From: Hedera helix
Lineage: Eukaryota > Streptophyta > Magnoliopsida > Apiales > Araliaceae
DNA: 64,000 bases
Direction: 5' to 3'
Assembly (NCBI GenBank): GCA_947179155.2
Contig: OX359270.1
Coordinates: 23,387,056 to 23,451,055, forward strand
Shown piece by piece: positions 45,489 to 57,024 of this stretch (its first letter is position 1; the number at the start of each line of letters is the position of its first letter). A model generated the notes under the pieces. The model had not been told where the DNA came from. It made no database searches and saw only the letters and a list, made by a program, of their open reading frames with translations. The position numbers were made by a program, and so were the translations under genes.

Positions 45489-45819
45489 GTTATCCCTTGC
45501 ATTTGCTGCGCAGCACGCCAGTTGCAGTTTTTAAGTTCTCTTTAAAACCCGATCAACTGACTTACTCTCCACTTTAAAACATTTCGATTCCCTAGTCCCT
45601 TCCACAACCAAGAGCACTAGAGCTATCAAAGAATATCAAACCCTCATTTCCCTTAACCATTTCCTATCACACCTCCTCATTTCACACCTTTGTCTCTCTC
45701 CTATTCGAGCAAATAATCAGATTACTATCAATAGGGTTGTGTGAAGCAAGTTTGGGGGTTCTTCAAGGTTGAGAACTCCGTTTTACAGAGAAACTACATC
45801 TAGCCCTAGCATTTTTAAA

Positions 45820-46959
45820 ATGCCAAAGCGCATTCGTACCCCATCTTCTTCGTCAGCTAGTAGTGATGCGGGGGGAGATGGTGATGACAGAAACACGCTA
45901 GATGTATCAAGGTTTGTCAACCTTTCTACACAACATTACTATTGGGACGTCATGATTACTAAGTCGTTTGTGTTAGAAAGGGGCCTCAAGCCCAATTCTG
46001 CGGATGGAGGGCTGCTGCAGCAGATTAGGAGTCGTGGGTGGGTATTGCTTATGGAAACGCCCATAGCGGCACCGATGTCAATTGTGAGGGAGTTCTATGT
46101 TAATGCCTGAGAGACTCATAATGGGATTTCGTATGTGCAGGGCAAGCAAGTAGACTACTCCCCTCGAGCCATAAACGAACTGTTTAGGATGCCAGCCCTG
46201 ACTGCTGAGGCAATTCGGTGGACGCAAGAACTGCGATTCCAGACTAACTTAGACACCCTGATGGAGGAGATGTGCAAGCTCGGTGTGGAATGGAAGACTA
46301 GGCCTGGCACGGATCAAAAGGTGCATTTTCCTCATACGGCTTTGAGCAGGTATGCCAAGGCCTGGTACAGTTTCATATGCGGAAGCATACTGCCTACGAG
46401 CCACCATCAGGACGTAACTAAGGAAAGGGCTATAATATTATATGGCATTTGCAAGGGTCAAAGTATGGATGTAGGATACATCATCCATCACTCTATGCTT
46501 AAGTTCATGAGGGCCAGTACTTCGGGCGGAATCCCGCATGCCTCCATTATTACACAGTTATGTAGAGAAGCAGAGGTGGAGTGGGGCGAGGAGACCTCTC
46601 AGTTGCCGATGAGGGATATTGATCATACCGCCATTGAGAAGCTCGCGGTTTGGAAGGGTATGAGATCGCATCCAAGGGGCCTTGGATTCATAAAGGAAGA
46701 GGTTCCGGAGGAGCAGGGTGTGGCAGCTGATGAGCCACAAGCCGGAGGGCTTCCTCCTGATTTTGTAGCGAGGAATGATAGAGAGATGCGTCGGTTGTAG
46801 AGGCGCATGGACGCTATGCACACGGACTTCAGATCATATACTGCCGACTTCTCAGCGGCATTGACTAGTGCATTTTCTCAGCTAGGCGCGGACGCACAGC
46901 TCCCGACCTTCGGGCAGGGAGACTTGTACCCACCGCCAGATACGCCACCCGAGGCCTAG
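45820..46959 (+). pseudogene. Athila-D third ORF (putative plant transposon protein type)
   Basis: From ATG at 45820 (MPKRIRTPSSSSASSDAGGD) the product runs through VREFYVNA, VQGKQVDYSPRAINELFRMP, VHFPHTALSRYAKAWYSFI, LPTSHHQDVTKERAIILYG and HPRGLGFIKEE to a Met/Asp- and Pro-rich end, about 379 codons. It resembles the family annotated in plants as putative plant transposon protein. It occupies the place after pol where Athila elements carry an env-like ORF. I see no signal peptide or convincing membrane segment, so an envelope role is not supported. Two in-frame stops interrupt it: TGA at 46108-46110 (where Trp is likely) and TAG at 46798-46800 (where Gln is likely). Otherwise the frame is unbroken, and the function is unknown. 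Confidence 0.7.
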
Positions 46960-47129
46960 GAGAGTTTTCTCTCTTACCCTTATCACCAATGAGGGCATTG
47001 TGACATTTAAGTTTAGGGGTGTTGGGTGCATGTCATGTTTTGTTATGTCATAGTTATAATTCTATTTTGCTTGTCATTTAAATTAAGTTTATGTTTAGTT
47101 GCATTTCATTTAGTTTAATTAGTTAAAAA

Positions 47130-47160
<31 letters not shown>

Positions 47161-48210
47161 TTTGCATTATATTTATTTCTCGTACTGCATTTAGATTAAT
47201 TGCATCTTATTGCATGAATCCTAGCGTCTTGTTCGGTCGAAGTCATATTGGCCTATGATGATACTCAGTTTTGCTTGATCATGTAACGGGGTTGAAAATC
47301 GAGTCATAGTAATAGTGTCATGGTGATTTATGAATCCTAACTTGTTTGACTCTGATATAACCGGATAGCACTTTATGTGTAATTGTTTTGTTTGGTGTAA
47401 TCTAAATATGTGCATAATTGTCTTCTGGTGAATTTTTTTTTGTTAAAACAATAAAAATTTAGTGAATGGGTTGTGTCGGCTATGACAACACAGAAATCAA
47501 GTTTGGGGGATAAGAGAGCTATAGCGTGAGATGGAGTGTTAAAACGCATTCACATATAAAAAAAATAAAAAATAAGCACGTTGGCTAGTTTAGTTCTGTG
47601 GCCGTTGATACTCGAGTTAATAGGCCCGTAGGGGTGTCTTTACACCTAGCGCCCTAAAGCCGACTGGTTTGGGAGTCGTCGGTCAAAAGCTCGCTATATG
47701 GGTATCTTCGAGGCCTAATAGGACTAAGCATTGCACAGCCGGGTGTAAACGCGAGAAAGAGCAAATAATACCCTCGTGGTTGTATATAAAGTTGGTTTTT
47801 TTCCGAATAACCCTGATATTGGTTGATGTGAAGTCGTAGCTGACAGTTTTTCTGTTTATCGTCTTTCTTGAGTTAGAACTATGATTTTCCCTCTAAGAAG
47901 CACATTATGACAATATTTGCATGATATCAACCTTAATGATAGCCAAGCACACTACACACTATATCAGTAAGAATAGGTTGTGGATTTGTCAATTGATATG
48001 ACCTACTGACTGTTTCTTGGTTGGATGTTATGTTTATTGATCATTGCATCTCATCTGAGGCTTCTCAATTAAACTTTGTACTGGCTGACGTGGATTCGTA
48101 GGCATGTAGCGTAGACTGCATTTTTAGCTTAACTTGCATTTCAAATTGCTTGTTTAGTTTCTTTATTGTGTAGCTTGAGGGCAAGCAACGGTTTAAGTTT
48201 GGGGGTATTC
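46960..48210 (+). other. Athila-D 3' non-coding region and polypurine tract
   Basis: No gene is seen here. It has AT-rich repeats (AAAT/AAT near 47127-47160) and two purine blocks: AAGTTTGGGGGATAAGAG near 47500 and the terminal GTTTAAGTTTGGGGG at 48191-48205, preceded by GCTTGAGGGCAAGCAACG as in the other Athila 3' ends. The expected 3' LTR is missing immediately afterwards. Confidence 0.75.
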
Positions 48211-50490
48211 TCAAGACTATAAGCAATTTTTCTTCTTGACTTTGGTTAGATTATTGGCAATAATCACTGGTAGTGTGTCTTCCTTCCCTAGATATACATA
48301 CTTCAAATGTGTTGATAAGGGCTTTAATTCTAGTGTAGGGGTCTGCACAACAGAAGATAACAATATTTTATAAGACACGGGCAATTGAATGGAAGAAACT
48401 ACAAACTTATTTGAAAATTTTGGTAAAGAATGCAGTGCAGCTATTGTATCCTTCAATTCTGAAGTATGCTCAATCTCTTCTTCTTGTTCTAGCTCCAAGC
48501 TATTTGTAATAGGAAGCTCCAAAGTTTCCTTATGAATTTGGTCGAAGGATTTCTGCACCAAAAAATTAATGACATTAATAGCAAACACATAATTAACATC
48601 ACTAAGATACCTCATGGCCTCATAAATATTAAACTGGATCTTTTTCCATCAAATTCCATGGTCAAGGTCCCATTGTTTACATCAATAATAGTCCTTATTG
48701 TTTTTAAAAATGGCCTCCCTAACAGTATATGAGCAGGATTTGGAGATGTACCATCCTCTATATTCACAATATAAAAATCTACAGGAAATATAAGCTCATT
48801 GACCTGCACCAACATATGCTCAATTACCCCTTCAAGGTAAGTATTAGTACGGTCAGCCAATTGAATAATAACACTAGTATTCTTTAAAGGTCCTAGATTT
48901 AGATAAGCATAAATAGATAATAGCATAACGTTAATTAATGCTCCTAAATCTAACATAGCTTTTTCAAATCTGGTATTACCTATCTTGCAGGGAATTGTGA
49001 ACATGTCTGGATCCTTACATTTAGGGGGCATTTAGGACTGCTAATACATTGTCTCCAACAGTCACTTTTTTATCGTCTTTTAACTTTCTCTTATTAGTGC
49101 ATAATTCCTTCAAAATTTTGGAATAACTTGGAACTTGCTTGATTGTGTCTAATAAAGGAATATTCACCTCTACCTTCCTGAAGGTCTCCAGAATCTCCTT
49201 CTCTTGCTCATCCTTCTTTGAAGTTCTAAGATTCCTAGGAGGAAAAGGTAAATGATTAGACTTAAGCTGAATAAGAGAGTTAAGGATTACCTTCGAAATT
49301 TCTACCTCCTCCTTAGCCTTTTCCTCGTCAAATTCAACAGTAGCCCTTGGTGTGTCCATTTGTTTTTCACTCCTTAACTTAATGGCACTTGCGTTTTCTC
49401 TAAGATTTATAACGATTTGTGAAGGTAACTTTCCTGAGCCTTGAGAATCCAATCAACCAACAGTTGTAGCCAACTGATTTATCTAACTCTCTAGATTGTG
49501 AATGGATGGAAGCCTTTGTATCTTGTTGAAATTGTTGGGTCTGGTTCATAAAAACTTTAAACATATCCTCTAAAGATGTCTCAGAATTTGCAATTGTTAC
49601 TTGTCAAGGTGGGTACTGCTATTGAGCTTGTTGAAAACCTTGCTATCAATTTGAAAAAACATTCTGTATTAATGGCCTATTTTCTCCATATGTAACTCAG
49701 ATTAGGATGATCCCTCCATCCTGAATTGTAAGTATTAGAGTAGGGGTCATATCTTCTCTAAGGTTATCCTTGAAAATTCCTTACTGTATTGGCTTGCTCA
49801 ATGGTGCCATCTTTTTGCAATGTTGGACAAGTATCTGTTGAATGATCCGATGCTAAACAGATTTCACATGTTCTTGCAACCTACACATTCCCAACAGATA
49901 TTTGACGAACCATAGCAATTAAGTCTGAAATCTGTCGATCAATATTACTCGAGCTAACCTCATTCACCCTTTTTGGGGCATGGTCCATCCGAGTTTCATA
50001 TTGCTATGGGTTAGCCACCATGTTAGCAATTAAGTTCCTTGCGATGTCTGGAGTCTGATAAACCAATGCTCCTCCACTTGCAGGATTGATCATACTCCTA
50101 TCCATTAAGCCATATTTTAATTAGGCAACAGATAAATTAAGTCAGATTTTAATTCAAAAGCAGCATCTAAAGCAAGATATTTTATACATAATGGTTGTTG
50201 GTGTAAATTAGGAGTAACCAACTCCCTCATAGTCCTATTATTAGGTGCAGTCATCTCCTCTTCTTTTAAATCACTGGATGAAGTTAGTAATGCAAGCGCT
50301 ACATTTTAGCATGGTGATGTAGCAAAAAGCTTCTTCGAAATCTGCAGCTATACTTCTTGTTCGACGATTCTCATTCCTTATTATTTTCGCAATTTTCTCT
50401 ATTTTTGGATCAAATTTTAAATCAAGAGAGTGAGAGAATTGAGTCATAAACTAAAAGAAAACAAAGAAAATTTCTAAAAATAATCAACTT
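48211..50490 (-). pseudogene. Athila-B gag and protease
   Basis: Leftward from the primer-binding site: broken gag with CEICLASDHSTDTCPTLQKD and RRYDPYSNTYNSGWRDHPNL. A linker follows (49452-49021, with PPRNLRTSKKDEQEKEILET). Protease (49031-48612) has MPPKCKDPDMFTIPCKIGNT, LDLGALINVMLLSIYAYLN and ILLGRPFLKTIRTIIDVNNG. The linker to RT (48615-48217) ends LGKEDTLPVIIANNLTK at the Athila-D boundary. The protease motif reads D-L-G-A with otherwise good conservation. Stops and shifts occur in gag. Confidence 0.85.
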
Positions 50491-51757
50491 TCCGGCAACT
50501 GCGCTAAAATTTGGAAGCTGTCGTTAACACTCTAAAATTAATCCTTACTTTTAATCACAAAATCAGTATAATAGCAAGTAAGGGTCGAACTCACAGAGAG
50601 TGATATTGCTTCAATAAATTCAAATATTTTCTATTTCTAAATGACAATAAATAAACAAGGGGGTTTTGAATTATAATTTTATCTAACTAAATTGCAAATA
50701 ATCAAAATTAAATATTAATAAGAGAAATCAATAAAGAGAAACTTCAGTTCTTCAGTTCAGTATCACCTTTTCACCATTAACAGAACAATCAAGTTTAACA
50801 TTAATCTTTTCCTTTCCTATAATGAGACTAATAACCCTAGGTAACGACAATCGTTCAATTACCCAAAATTCTCCTTAGGTTCTAATCTATTGGAGCAATC
50901 ATATCCAATAAATCCTTACCAACATACAACCTAGAACTATCAGTCTAGATTTAATATAACAGTAGCACTAAGAATTAAAGAATTAGATTATTCCAAGCAA
51001 CAATCACACAATCACAGATTATTTAACTTCCCTTCTTGATAACCATAATAATATTCAAAAGCTTGACCATGATCAAATATTACTAATCGTTACTTATGAT
51101 CAGATACAATATCGTTTGTTTAATACTATATCTTAATCTAGAAGCTAATAAAAATTCAATCAATTTAATTAGCCACATTAAATCAATCAAATCAAATATT
51201 ATTCATCAATTAAAGTAAATCATAAAGAACAAATCTCATATAAGAAGGATAAGATAATAATAACTTAATCAAACCATTAATTGTAAATAAAGTTCAACAT
51301 CCCTTTAGAACTGAAAATAAAGAACTTAGCCTGACATAGTTGAAATTGCAAACTAACCTTCAATCCTTGCACTCGTGAAAATCTCACCCCAAAAGTTGGG
51401 GTACAATTATAATGATCTCATTTATTTATCTCTCTTAACTCTCCTAAAAGCTCTTAACTTGTAGCAACATTACATTCCTTATCGGGCTCAACTTCTGTGA
51501 AACGCACGAATAATCCCAGTTAAGTCCGCTAATTAGGCCCTAGCCACGAAATTGCACTATAAATCTGGCCCTGACCACGGTCCATGTTCAGAAATTATAA
51601 ATATGCCATTAAGTTTTGATTTTACCGTTTTGACCATTCAAAGCCATTTTCTGCAATAGAAACATAAAAACAAGTAAAATGCATCTAAAAATACTGAAAG
51701 ATAGCAATTTATTAAGACCAAAAACATTCAATTCATAAGTATAAAATTCACTCATCA
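50491..51757 (-). repeat. Athila-B 5' LTR (50512-51757) with adjoining primer-binding site (50491-50511)
   Basis: The LTR runs, on the plus strand, TGGAAGCTGTCGTTAAC to CTCATCA, matching the 3' LTR at 30263-31511. On the minus strand AATTTTAGCGCAGTTGCCGG follows it, a mutated tRNA-Asp-type primer site. TAGGG directly after 51757 is the target duplication. Confidence 0.88.
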
Positions 51758-51762
51758 TAGGG

Positions 51763-53536
51763 TGAAATGTTACTCTAAGATGCATGCCCTGTAGGTTCGT
51801 AGAGTGAGTTTTAGCTGACTTTATGATCCTTTAAGGCTTGAACGTAGTGTTGGCCTTATCTTGTGATTTCTTAAATCTTAGGCCAGTGTGTGATCGATTA
51901 TTCTCCGAGATCACAATCAGATAAGTAGAAATAGTGGAACTTGGAATACTTAGCTCTGTGACTTGTATTGATTTCACAAACGCAATGCTTCTATTGTTAG
52001 TAAAATCAATGTTCTTGATAATCTCAAATCTTGTACCCACACTTTGATTTGAGGGCAATTCCTCAAATCATAAACTTGATCTGTTTGAACTTGGTCATTG
52101 ACTAGTGATTAAAGAGTCCATGGAAGAAGAAGAGATGTTCCATATGGAGATAGTCTTCTCCAGCTCCTCTATCTTAGAGACTAGAGTTTTCTCCCTCAGT
52201 ATAAATTGCTAAATGGTATTTCTCAAAGTTTTATTATCATCTTCAAGACTTAATAGAGAATAAGTAGTTTTTTGAATTGTTTCCAATTCAAGTTATACCT
52301 TTTCTTTATCCTCTTGAAGGAGATAATGGTCCCTTGAGAGTATCCTGAATCACTTCATATATTTATGCAGTTCAGACGTAATATCATATAGTGTAGTTCT
52401 TAAATAAGTTATATCAATATTTGGTGAGTGAAAGTTAAATAACTCACTGATATCAATCCCTTGATGATAATTGGTGTTGTCCTTATATGCTTTAATAGTC
52501 ATCAGGTGGAGATTGGCCTTATGGGGTCCTTCATCTTCACTTAAATCAGAGTTTGAGTCACTTTTTATTTTTCTCTAGGAACCTTCAACAATAAATCCTC
52601 TATCCTTCTTGTGGAACTTCTATTTGTATACCTTCTTGGCATACTTTTTCTTCTTATCTTTCTTTTAAGTACGTATCTCTTATTGGCTTGCTTCAATTTG
52701 TAATGAAGTGACTTGAATACTTACAGTTGTAGCACAGGTCTTTAAAATAAACTTGTTTGTTGTTGTTGTGGTTGTTGAAATGTTTAGAGGCGTAACTTCT
52801 GTCTTTCCGTATAAACTTTTGCAATTTCTTGGCAAGCAGCGGCAAGTCCTTATTTTCATCTTTAGATTCACTTTCATCCTCTGTGGTAGCTTTAGAGGGC
52901 CTTTCTGCAGCTTTAAAGGTTACATCCTTATCTCTTCTTTTGTTGTTAAATGTTATTTCAGCTCATTGATTAAGGTCGAGCTCATAAGTGATCATATTTT
53001 CGCAAAGCTTTCAGAGAGTCATTTTAACATTGATTAAGGTTTTTAGACTCTCTGATGGCTGTTATTTTAACATCTAATTTATTGGAAGGAGCTCTCATGA
53101 ATTTAATATTTTTGTCCTTATTTGGATATATTTTTCCAAATTCTCTCAGAGAGTTGAGTAGGATGTTGAATCGCTCGTGCGTACATGTGATGTCTTCACC
53201 AAAAATATGTGAAAATATTTAGTATTGTTGGGTGATAAGAGATTGCATGCTCTCTCTCAATTCTTTTGTTCCCTCATGCATCATTAAGAGGGCGTCCCAA
53301 ACTTCTTTGGCAATTTTGCAGTTGACGACAATTTCGAACATTTCATCCTCCAAAGCTATAAACAATATGTTTCTGGCATGCTTGTCAAGTGCCACCAGCT
53401 TCTTTTCATTGTCTGTCCATTATATTCTTTATCTAATAACCACTTTATTTCGATCTTCGGGTGATGGAGCAAACTTTATTGGAATGTAAGGACCATTTAT
53501 CACGGAATCAAATAACTCATCATCAATAGCGTCCAT
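51763..53536 (-). pseudogene. Copia-2 gag
   Basis: Leftward from an ATG at 53536, MDAIDDELFDSVINGPYIPI then KFAPSPEDRNKVVIR is a Copia gag start. It is followed by broken gag with KKYAKKVYK and a Lys-rich stretch before 52600, and an acidic region. The 52058-51831 stretch (SVGTRFEIIKNIDFTN) is the linker toward protease, which resumes at 30257 beyond Athila-B. Numerous stops. Confidence 0.7.
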
Positions 53537-53657
53537 GTATGCATGCACACATACGTACTTTTTAGTTAGAAAATGTGTCTTTTCAAAACTTAGAACTAAT
53601 TTTGTTATGTGTCATATGATCAACTCAAACAGTAAACCAAGTTCAAAAGAGAACGAG

Positions 53658-53669
53658 GCTCTGATACCA
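53658..53669 (-). other. Copia-2 primer-binding site (initiator tRNA-Met type)
   Basis: The minus strand reads TGGTATCAGAGC two bases after the LTR end GGGAATAACA. This is the standard plant Copia primer site complementary to the 3' end of initiator tRNA-Met. Confidence 0.92.
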
Positions 53670-53671
53670 GT

Positions 53672-56600
53672 TGTTATTCCCAAAGTATATAAAGAGATCT
53701 AGAAGAAGGGTTGAATTGATTCTTTAAAAAATCTCAAGTTAAAATTGTTTAACTAATTAATTAAACAGATGACTTATTTAAGTTATGCACAACGGAATAT
53801 TGTATTTTGGAAATTCTTTCAAAGATTAAATGAAATGTCTTAGTGTTAACTTGTTCACACTCCATCCTTGTGTTTTAATGATGACTTTGTATGAATACTA
53901 AGTTCTTGTATTATATACTAACCATGATGTAGGCTATACAACATCCTAAATGTGAAATCAATTATATGCATCAATACAACAAGCTTTGAACTAAATTGGA
54001 TCAATACATTATGTTGCAAACTGGACTGGATTGTGATAGACAGGAACTGTTATACAGCAGGCTACATAACCAAGCCAGATTGAGTCTGCATAATTATTAA
54101 CGCTGTACAGATTTCAAAATTGAGACTTTTAGGAATTAATGTAAGATCTTAGCTAGAGTTTTAATTCAATCAAGGCTCTTAGATTGCATTACATACATAG
54201 AGACTTTTCTTAATTTCTTAAAACCTTTTCTAAAAAGAAATATTAAATCATGGTTTTGAAATTAAAGGCATAAAACAGATTTGTAGAGAAAATCATGATT
54301 TCCTTCTAAGTAGAAATCGATTTACAAAGATTCTATTTGATTGATTAATTAGATTTTTATTTCCATTTAAGTCATAATTGAGTATAATGGGGGTTTCCAT
54401 AAAAGTTTGAAGACACAATCTGTTGGTATGATTAATTTGTGCTTTCCATAATTAAAGAGATTGAAATATTTTCATATCCTCTCTAAATTAATTATGGTGA
54501 GTGACTGAAGGAACAATATGGTAAAGATATAATCATGGTACTCCAACGGTAATCAATGATGCGACAATATTATAATTGAAAATCTTGCTAATCGTAATAT
54601 GTATATTTTATATCCTAATAAAATCATACTAATTGGAGTTTACTCAAACAGTAACTTTCCATGGTTGTCTAAAACAGTTAGAAATTGCACTTATATATAT
54701 AACAACTTCTTCCCTAGCCGAGAGATAGACACTGAACAGAGATAAGAAATAAAATATACAAGCTTTTCTATTGAGCTTTATACTTCATCCTCTCGGCTTA
54801 AATTATCATTTTCATCGGATGAAGTCTTGCACTGCTGAAAAGTTTAAATCGAAGTAACTAAATTCAGTTTTTAGCATCGTTATATTACGAGCTTTGTTGG
54901 TGATATTTCTTACTCTCATAGTTGATCATTGCATATAGAATTTGAGCCTTGAATTGATTTGTCTCTCTTTTCTTTGATCATAGTTATTGTGTAATTCATT
55001 TAAATTTTGTGTTGTCTAATCTAATTAGGATAAGTGGTTCTACGATTAAATTCCAAAGGAGCTTAGAAGCTTGGTGAGTAATTGTACTCAAAGGGTGCAT
55101 TTGTTTGCACAAGTGAGCATAAGTGCTCAAGGAGGATAGGTCCTCAAGGTTGAGAATTAGAATTGTAAAAATGTATTTGAAAAAGGTTAAAAGGAGTCTC
55201 CAATATTAATTGGTATTGAACATGGAGTAGGCCACTAGAATAGAGGTTAGGGGCTGAACCACGTAAAAATCTTGGTGTTCTTGTGATTGCTTGATATTCA
55301 TCATGTTGCATGTTTTAAGTTTTTTTTATATACACTAACATATTTTAAACGGTTTATTGTATCGAATATATAACAAGTTAAATCCTTAATACAGTATACT
55401 GCTTTTATATATAGCAAGTTAAATTCCTTTTACAGTAAACTGTTTTTATTTCTAGCAAACTAAATCCACTATACAGTTAATTATTTACATATTTAGCAAA
55501 CTAAAATTATATCCAACAGACTAATTCTCTGACCCAATAAACTATTTTCATAATCCAGCATATTGCATTATAAATTATTTTAGTAATTTGTAAAAATTAG
55601 ACACTGTTTACCCACACACTTATTCAAACCCTCCCCCCCCCCCCCCCCCCTCTCTCTCCCTTCTAAATGTGCCTACATATATTTCACTCCGTTCTAAATT
55701 TAGTGATATAATGTGGAAATAAGTCTCAGTTGATATTGCAGTTATATGGAAGTAAATAAAACATTAAAGAGACAATATTTTTAAGAGGTTTAAAGTCTAA
55801 AATATTCTTAGTCTACTCTTCCACTCCGAGAGCAAGGACGATCCACTAAATATGATGGTTACTAAAACTAGGTTCACTAATAACCAATTACAATGATCTG
55901 AATCCCTAATAAACAAATAAGACCCCAAGTCTTGGTAAGTCACTAACACTTAATAAGTTACTCAAACTAAATCTCACATAGAGGATTGATTCGCTCAAAA
56001 TCAAACAAGTCACTAAGACTTCTCTTAATAAGATCGCTAATCTTTTGAAAGGGTTGATTAAATGTTGTTTATGGTGCTGCTAAGTGGGTTTAAGTTCTTC
56101 TCTGAATAACTTAGCAGCTTGATCAATTTCTCTGGAAATGTAAAGTATAGCTTTAGGTCATAAGGTGAAGCTTTTTAGACTTTCTAATCTTTTGTCAATC
56201 GATTGTTAGTTTTTGTGTCTACAGTGGTAATCCTTCTAAAAATGTTCCTTGAAATCTATTCGTTAGAAAGTTACTATTGCTCTACCAGCCTAGGACACTT
56301 GTTATCGTTTAATTATTTTGACTTTGCAATGTTGTTTGTTGGACCACTCAATATCACTTTTAACAGTACGTTATTCAGTGTATTGGCAAACACATGTCAA
56401 TTGGCTCTGCATCTATAGCCATTTAAATAAAGCTCTGATTTGACATCTGTCCTTTTTTCTAACACACTCAAATATCTTCATAAGGTTTGTGTGCTATAAA
56501 AAAAAATTCGATCCATTAATACGGACCTGCAACTGACATGTCAGGAGTTGCACTTTACGATTTTAGTTATGACAAATCGTAGAGTTAATCCTCAGATAAT

Positions 56601-57024
56601 ATTCACTTTATGTTTCAGGTTGCTTTGTGATTATACTCTATGTCTTGTATCTTTCTATGATCTTAGAATTACTTTAGTTTACTCTGCAATCTTGTATCAC
56701 TTTACGATCTTAGAGTTCCTTCAGTTTACTCTGTGATCTTGGTTTTCCTTTACTTTCTTTTCACCGACTCTACCAGGCTACTATAGTTAACTCTACGATC
56801 TCAAAGTAACTAAGTCATCTTTTGCTCTATGATCTTAGACATCTTGGTTATAACTAGCCTAACTCTACAAAATAAATTAACATACAATTTTGATCTCTAA
56901 GTCCTTTTACATAATCTTTCATTCATAAGAACTATACAATTACTTGTTTATTCCAAATATATATACATTAAGTTCTTATGTCATCATTAAATCAAATACA
57001 GTTAAACATAAATGTACTAAGACA
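53672..57024 (-). repeat. Copia-2 5' LTR, with an insertion
   Basis: It begins on the minus strand TGTCTTAGTACATTTATGTTT at 57024 and ends GGGAATAACA at 53672. Shared blocks with the Copia-1 LTR occur at both ends and in the middle. It is about 3.35 kb against 1.78 kb for Copia-1 because of extra sequence at about 53838-55690. A region at 56560-56880 repeats variants of TTTACTCTRYGATCTTAGAG, and related CTACGATC words also recur in Copia-1. Confidence 0.75.
53838..55690 (+). mobile_element. Probable second Copia-type LTR inserted in the Copia-2 LTR
   Basis: It starts TGTCTTAGTGTTAACTTG and soon has TTTTAATGATGACTTTG, as at the start of this Copia LTR type. It ends after CAAACC plus a run of about 20 C and TCTCTCCCTTCTAAATGTGC, like the TTCAACCCCCTTCTAG end of the family. 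Orientation is plus, opposite to its host. It has no coding sequence. A clear target duplication was not found, so the right edge is approximate. Confidence 0.5.

Larger units (their letters stand above)
37955..48210 (+). mobile_element. Athila-D: Athila retrotransposon with a 5' LTR but no 3' LTR, nested in Athila-B pol
   Basis: It begins with a complete LTR (37955-39641) and primer-binding site, followed by gag, protease, RT, RNase H, integrase, post-pol motif, third ORF and a final polypurine tract (TTTAAGTTTGGGGG, 48192-48205). Directly after the tract, where the 3' LTR should start, Athila-B pol resumes at about 48211. Joining the two Athila-B edges gives a continuous reading IVLRDHIIIFGWVITDIKG, with no duplicated target bases. 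Coding regions are broken by stops and single-base shifts but otherwise well preserved. Confidence 0.9.
30263..51757 (-). mobile_element. Athila-B: Athila retrotransposon with two LTRs and perfect target duplication
   Basis: LTRs at 50512-51757 (5') and 30263-31511 (3') are near-identical by eye and about 1.25 kb each. The flanks are an exact 5-bp repeat TAGGG (30258-30262 and 51758-51762). Inside, leftward: primer-binding site, gag, protease, RT-RNase H-integrase, post-pol motif, third ORF and polypurine tract. Pol is interrupted by Athila-D (37955-48210). Without it the element is about 11.2 kb. It is itself inserted at the gag/protease boundary of Copia-2. All coding parts carry stops and shifts. 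Confidence 0.9.

Noticed and set aside
45820..46959. Calling the third Athila ORF an envelope gene
   Set aside because: Its position fits, but no signal peptide or clear transmembrane segment is visible, so only the unknown-function family label is used.
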